Origin: an uncultured Treponema sp.
GTDB taxonomy: Bacteria; Spirochaetota; Spirochaetia; Treponematales; Treponemataceae
Assembly: GCA_946538795.1 (NCBI GenBank)
Contig: CAMNGY010000105.1
Coordinates: 1 to 6,243 of the forward strand
Direction of reading: 5' to 3'
DNA: 6,243 nucleotides
The notes below the pieces were generated by a model that had not been told where the DNA came from, did no database searches, and saw only the letters and a program-made list of their open reading frames with translations. Shown here piece after piece: positions 5,356 to 6,243 of this stretch; position 1 is the first letter of the stretch, and every line of letters starts with the position of its first letter. The translations under genes were made by a program, and so were the position numbers.

Positions 5356-6036
5356 TCAGTCCCGGCTTGCTGCGGGGTCCCCGGTGATGGGAATCTGCTC
5401 GCCGAGGTATGTGGGCTTCGCGCCCCTCGCGACGTTGATGAAGGCCTTGACCCGCGCGAGCGTCTCCCGGACGGCCCAGCTGGCCCGAATCCTTCCGGTA
5501 TAGGGGAACAGCTCCGGGGCCTCGAGCGCGACGGCATCCAGGCCCAGCTTGCGGGCAATGTAGACCGCCCGGTATGTGTGGAATTTCTGTGTGACGATGA
5601 TTGCATCCTTGACGCAGAACACGTCCCTGGCCCGGTAGGCGGTCTCGTAGGTGGAGAAGCCCGCGTGGTCCAGGAAGATTATGTCGTCTGCCGTCCCGTA
5701 GACCCGCTTCATGTAGGCGAGGATCTGGTTCACCTCGTCATAGTTCTTGCGGCCGTGGTCCCCTGACACGAGAATCCGCTCTGCCTTGCCTGCGTCAATG
5801 CATCGGAGCGTTCCTTCTATGCGGTCGGCCACTACGTGGGAGACGGTGTTGCTGTAGACCCTTGCGCCCGGCAGGATGACCGTGTATTTATATGGAAGGG
5901 AATTCACGTCCTTGTAGACGTAGGGGCGGGCATAGGCGACTATATATAGGTTCACGCCCAGGCAGAAGAGGCCCGCCGCCAGAGTCAGGGCTGCCAGGGA
6001 GAGGAAGACGGTTTTTGCCTTCTTGTGTTCTTTCAT
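5356..6036 (-). CDS. SanA/ElyC/YdcF-family (DUF218) membrane-anchored protein
   Basis: The 226-residue product has a basic N-terminus, one membrane helix at about residues 9-32, and a DUF218 domain to the C-terminus, probably outside the membrane. Matches to E. coli SanA are clear: LPGARV (55-60), ILVSGDHG (88-95), E101 in YDEV, LDHAGFSTYET (122-132), VTQKFHTYRA (148-157) and the tail PTYLGEQIPI (208-217). SanA affects envelope permeability and vancomycin exclusion at high temperature in E. coli; the biochemical reaction is unknown, though relatives such as ElyC affect lipid-carrier-dependent envelope synthesis. The ATG at 6036 is preferred. A TTG three codons upstream at 6045 is in frame but overlaps the -10 box. 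No Shine-Dalgarno sequence precedes either. The gene lies between two LacI-type genes on the same strand but has its own promoter-like sequence, so it is probably not part of the sugar operon. Confidence 0.85.
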   Translation of the reverse strand: MKEHKKAKTVFLSLAALTLAAGLFCLGVNLYIVAYARPYVYKDVNSLPYKYTVILPGARVYSNTVSHVVADRIEGTLRCIDAGKAERILVSGDHGRKNYDEVNQILAYMKRVYGTADDIIFLDHAGFSTYETAYRARDVFCVKDAIIVTQKFHTYRAVYIARKLGLDAVALEAPELFPYTGRIRASWAVRETLARVKAFINVARGAKPTYLGEQIPITGDPAASRD

Positions 6037-6044
6037 ACGTGGCA

Positions 6045-6073
6045 ATTATAGGGCAGGGCGGGAGAAAATTCAA
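6045..6073 (-). promoter_or_regulatory. Sigma-70-type promoter of the SanA-like gene (probably leaderless)
   Basis: On the minus strand TTGAAT (6073-6068, 4 of 6 matches) is separated by exactly 17 bp from a perfect TATAAT (6050-6045). Only 8 nt (TGCCACGT) lie between the -10 box and the ATG at 6036. The expected transcription start therefore falls at or one or two bases before the start codon, and no Shine-Dalgarno sequence is present. Confidence 0.65.
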
Positions 6074-6111
6074 TATTCGGGGTGCGGCGTGCAATGCTTG
6101 CCGGGCTTGGG

Positions 6112-6243
6112 CTAGAGCTGGCGGCAGGACTTGCGCACGACGATCGACGGCGTTATGGAGATGTGCCGCGGCGTGGAGTCGCTGCCATGCAGGGCGTATT
6201 CCATCAGGTCCATCGCGGCGATGGCGACGCTCTTTATCTTCAT
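6112..6243 (-). CDS. Second LacI-family regulator, C-terminal fragment (5' part beyond window)
   Basis: A minus-strand frame enters from the right edge and ends in TAG (complement of 6112-6114), showing 43 residues. They begin MKIKSVAIAAMDLMEY and end with HISITPSIVVRKSCRQL. This is the usual end of LacI/GalR regulators: an A...L...I helix followed by a strand of the form I.(I/L)(T/P)P.(L/I)V(V/I)R.SC. The DNA-binding part is outside the window, so neither ligand nor operator can be inferred. It ends 75 bp before the SanA-like gene, which has its own promoter-like sequence. It is distinct from the complete LacI-type protein, which ends GRILLRDSVRKINQEA. Confidence 0.8.
   Translation of the reverse strand: MKIKSVAIAAMDLMEYALHGSDSTPRHISITPSIVVRKSCRQL

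Noticed and set aside
6037..6045. TTG start three codons upstream for the SanA-like gene
   Set aside because: The TTG overlaps the perfect TATAAT -10 box, so it would not be in the mRNA; the ATG at 6036 is the better start.

Overview
This window probably comes from a host-associated spirochaete, most likely a gut or rumen Treponema. The reasons are the moderately high GC, the AAA-ATPase-like/PD-(D/E)XK family gene (abundant in treponemes and Bacteroidota), and sugar-responsive LacI regulators beside a disaccharide 2-epimerase-type enzyme. This placement is inference from gene content; no marker gene fixes it.

The left part reads on the plus strand. The 3' end of parB (chromosome partitioning, C-terminal dimerisation domain) is followed after 33 bp by a NYN-domain (LabA-like) putative RNase with a C-terminal OST-HTH/LOTUS domain. 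After a further 10 bp comes a CadD-family membrane transporter. These three could be one transcript. They converge at about 1650-1690 on a set of genes that all read on the minus strand.

In order of transcription, the minus-strand set starts with the C-terminus of a LacI-family regulator that enters from the right edge. Next comes a SanA/ElyC/YdcF-family (DUF218) membrane-anchored protein, then a second, complete LacI-family regulator. The regulator overlaps by 4 bp (ATGA) an AGE-family epimerase, probably of the cellobiose/mannobiose 2-epimerase type. Last, 38 bp further on, is an AAA-ATPase-like/PDDEXK_9 protein. The regulator-epimerase pair looks like a sugar-responsive operon: the regulator would bind its own promoter and release it when a sugar, plausibly a beta-linked disaccharide or its product, is present.

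The most interesting sequence lies around the start of the complete lacI. A perfect 21-bp inverted repeat covers the start codon and the putative -10 box, and further TTTAGC-type half-sites continue upstream in exact 10-bp register. Neither lacI nor the SanA-like gene has a Shine-Dalgarno sequence, and each has a -10-like box only 7-8 nt before its ATG, which suggests leaderless mRNAs. The second point of interest is the AT-richer ATPase gene. It appears to have lost roughly 150 residues from its middle in frame and to have gained a short in-frame insertion carrying an 8-bp inverted repeat. I found no RNA genes, CRISPR arrays, insertion sequences or convincing intrinsic terminators. No gene-free stretch exceeds about 100 bases.
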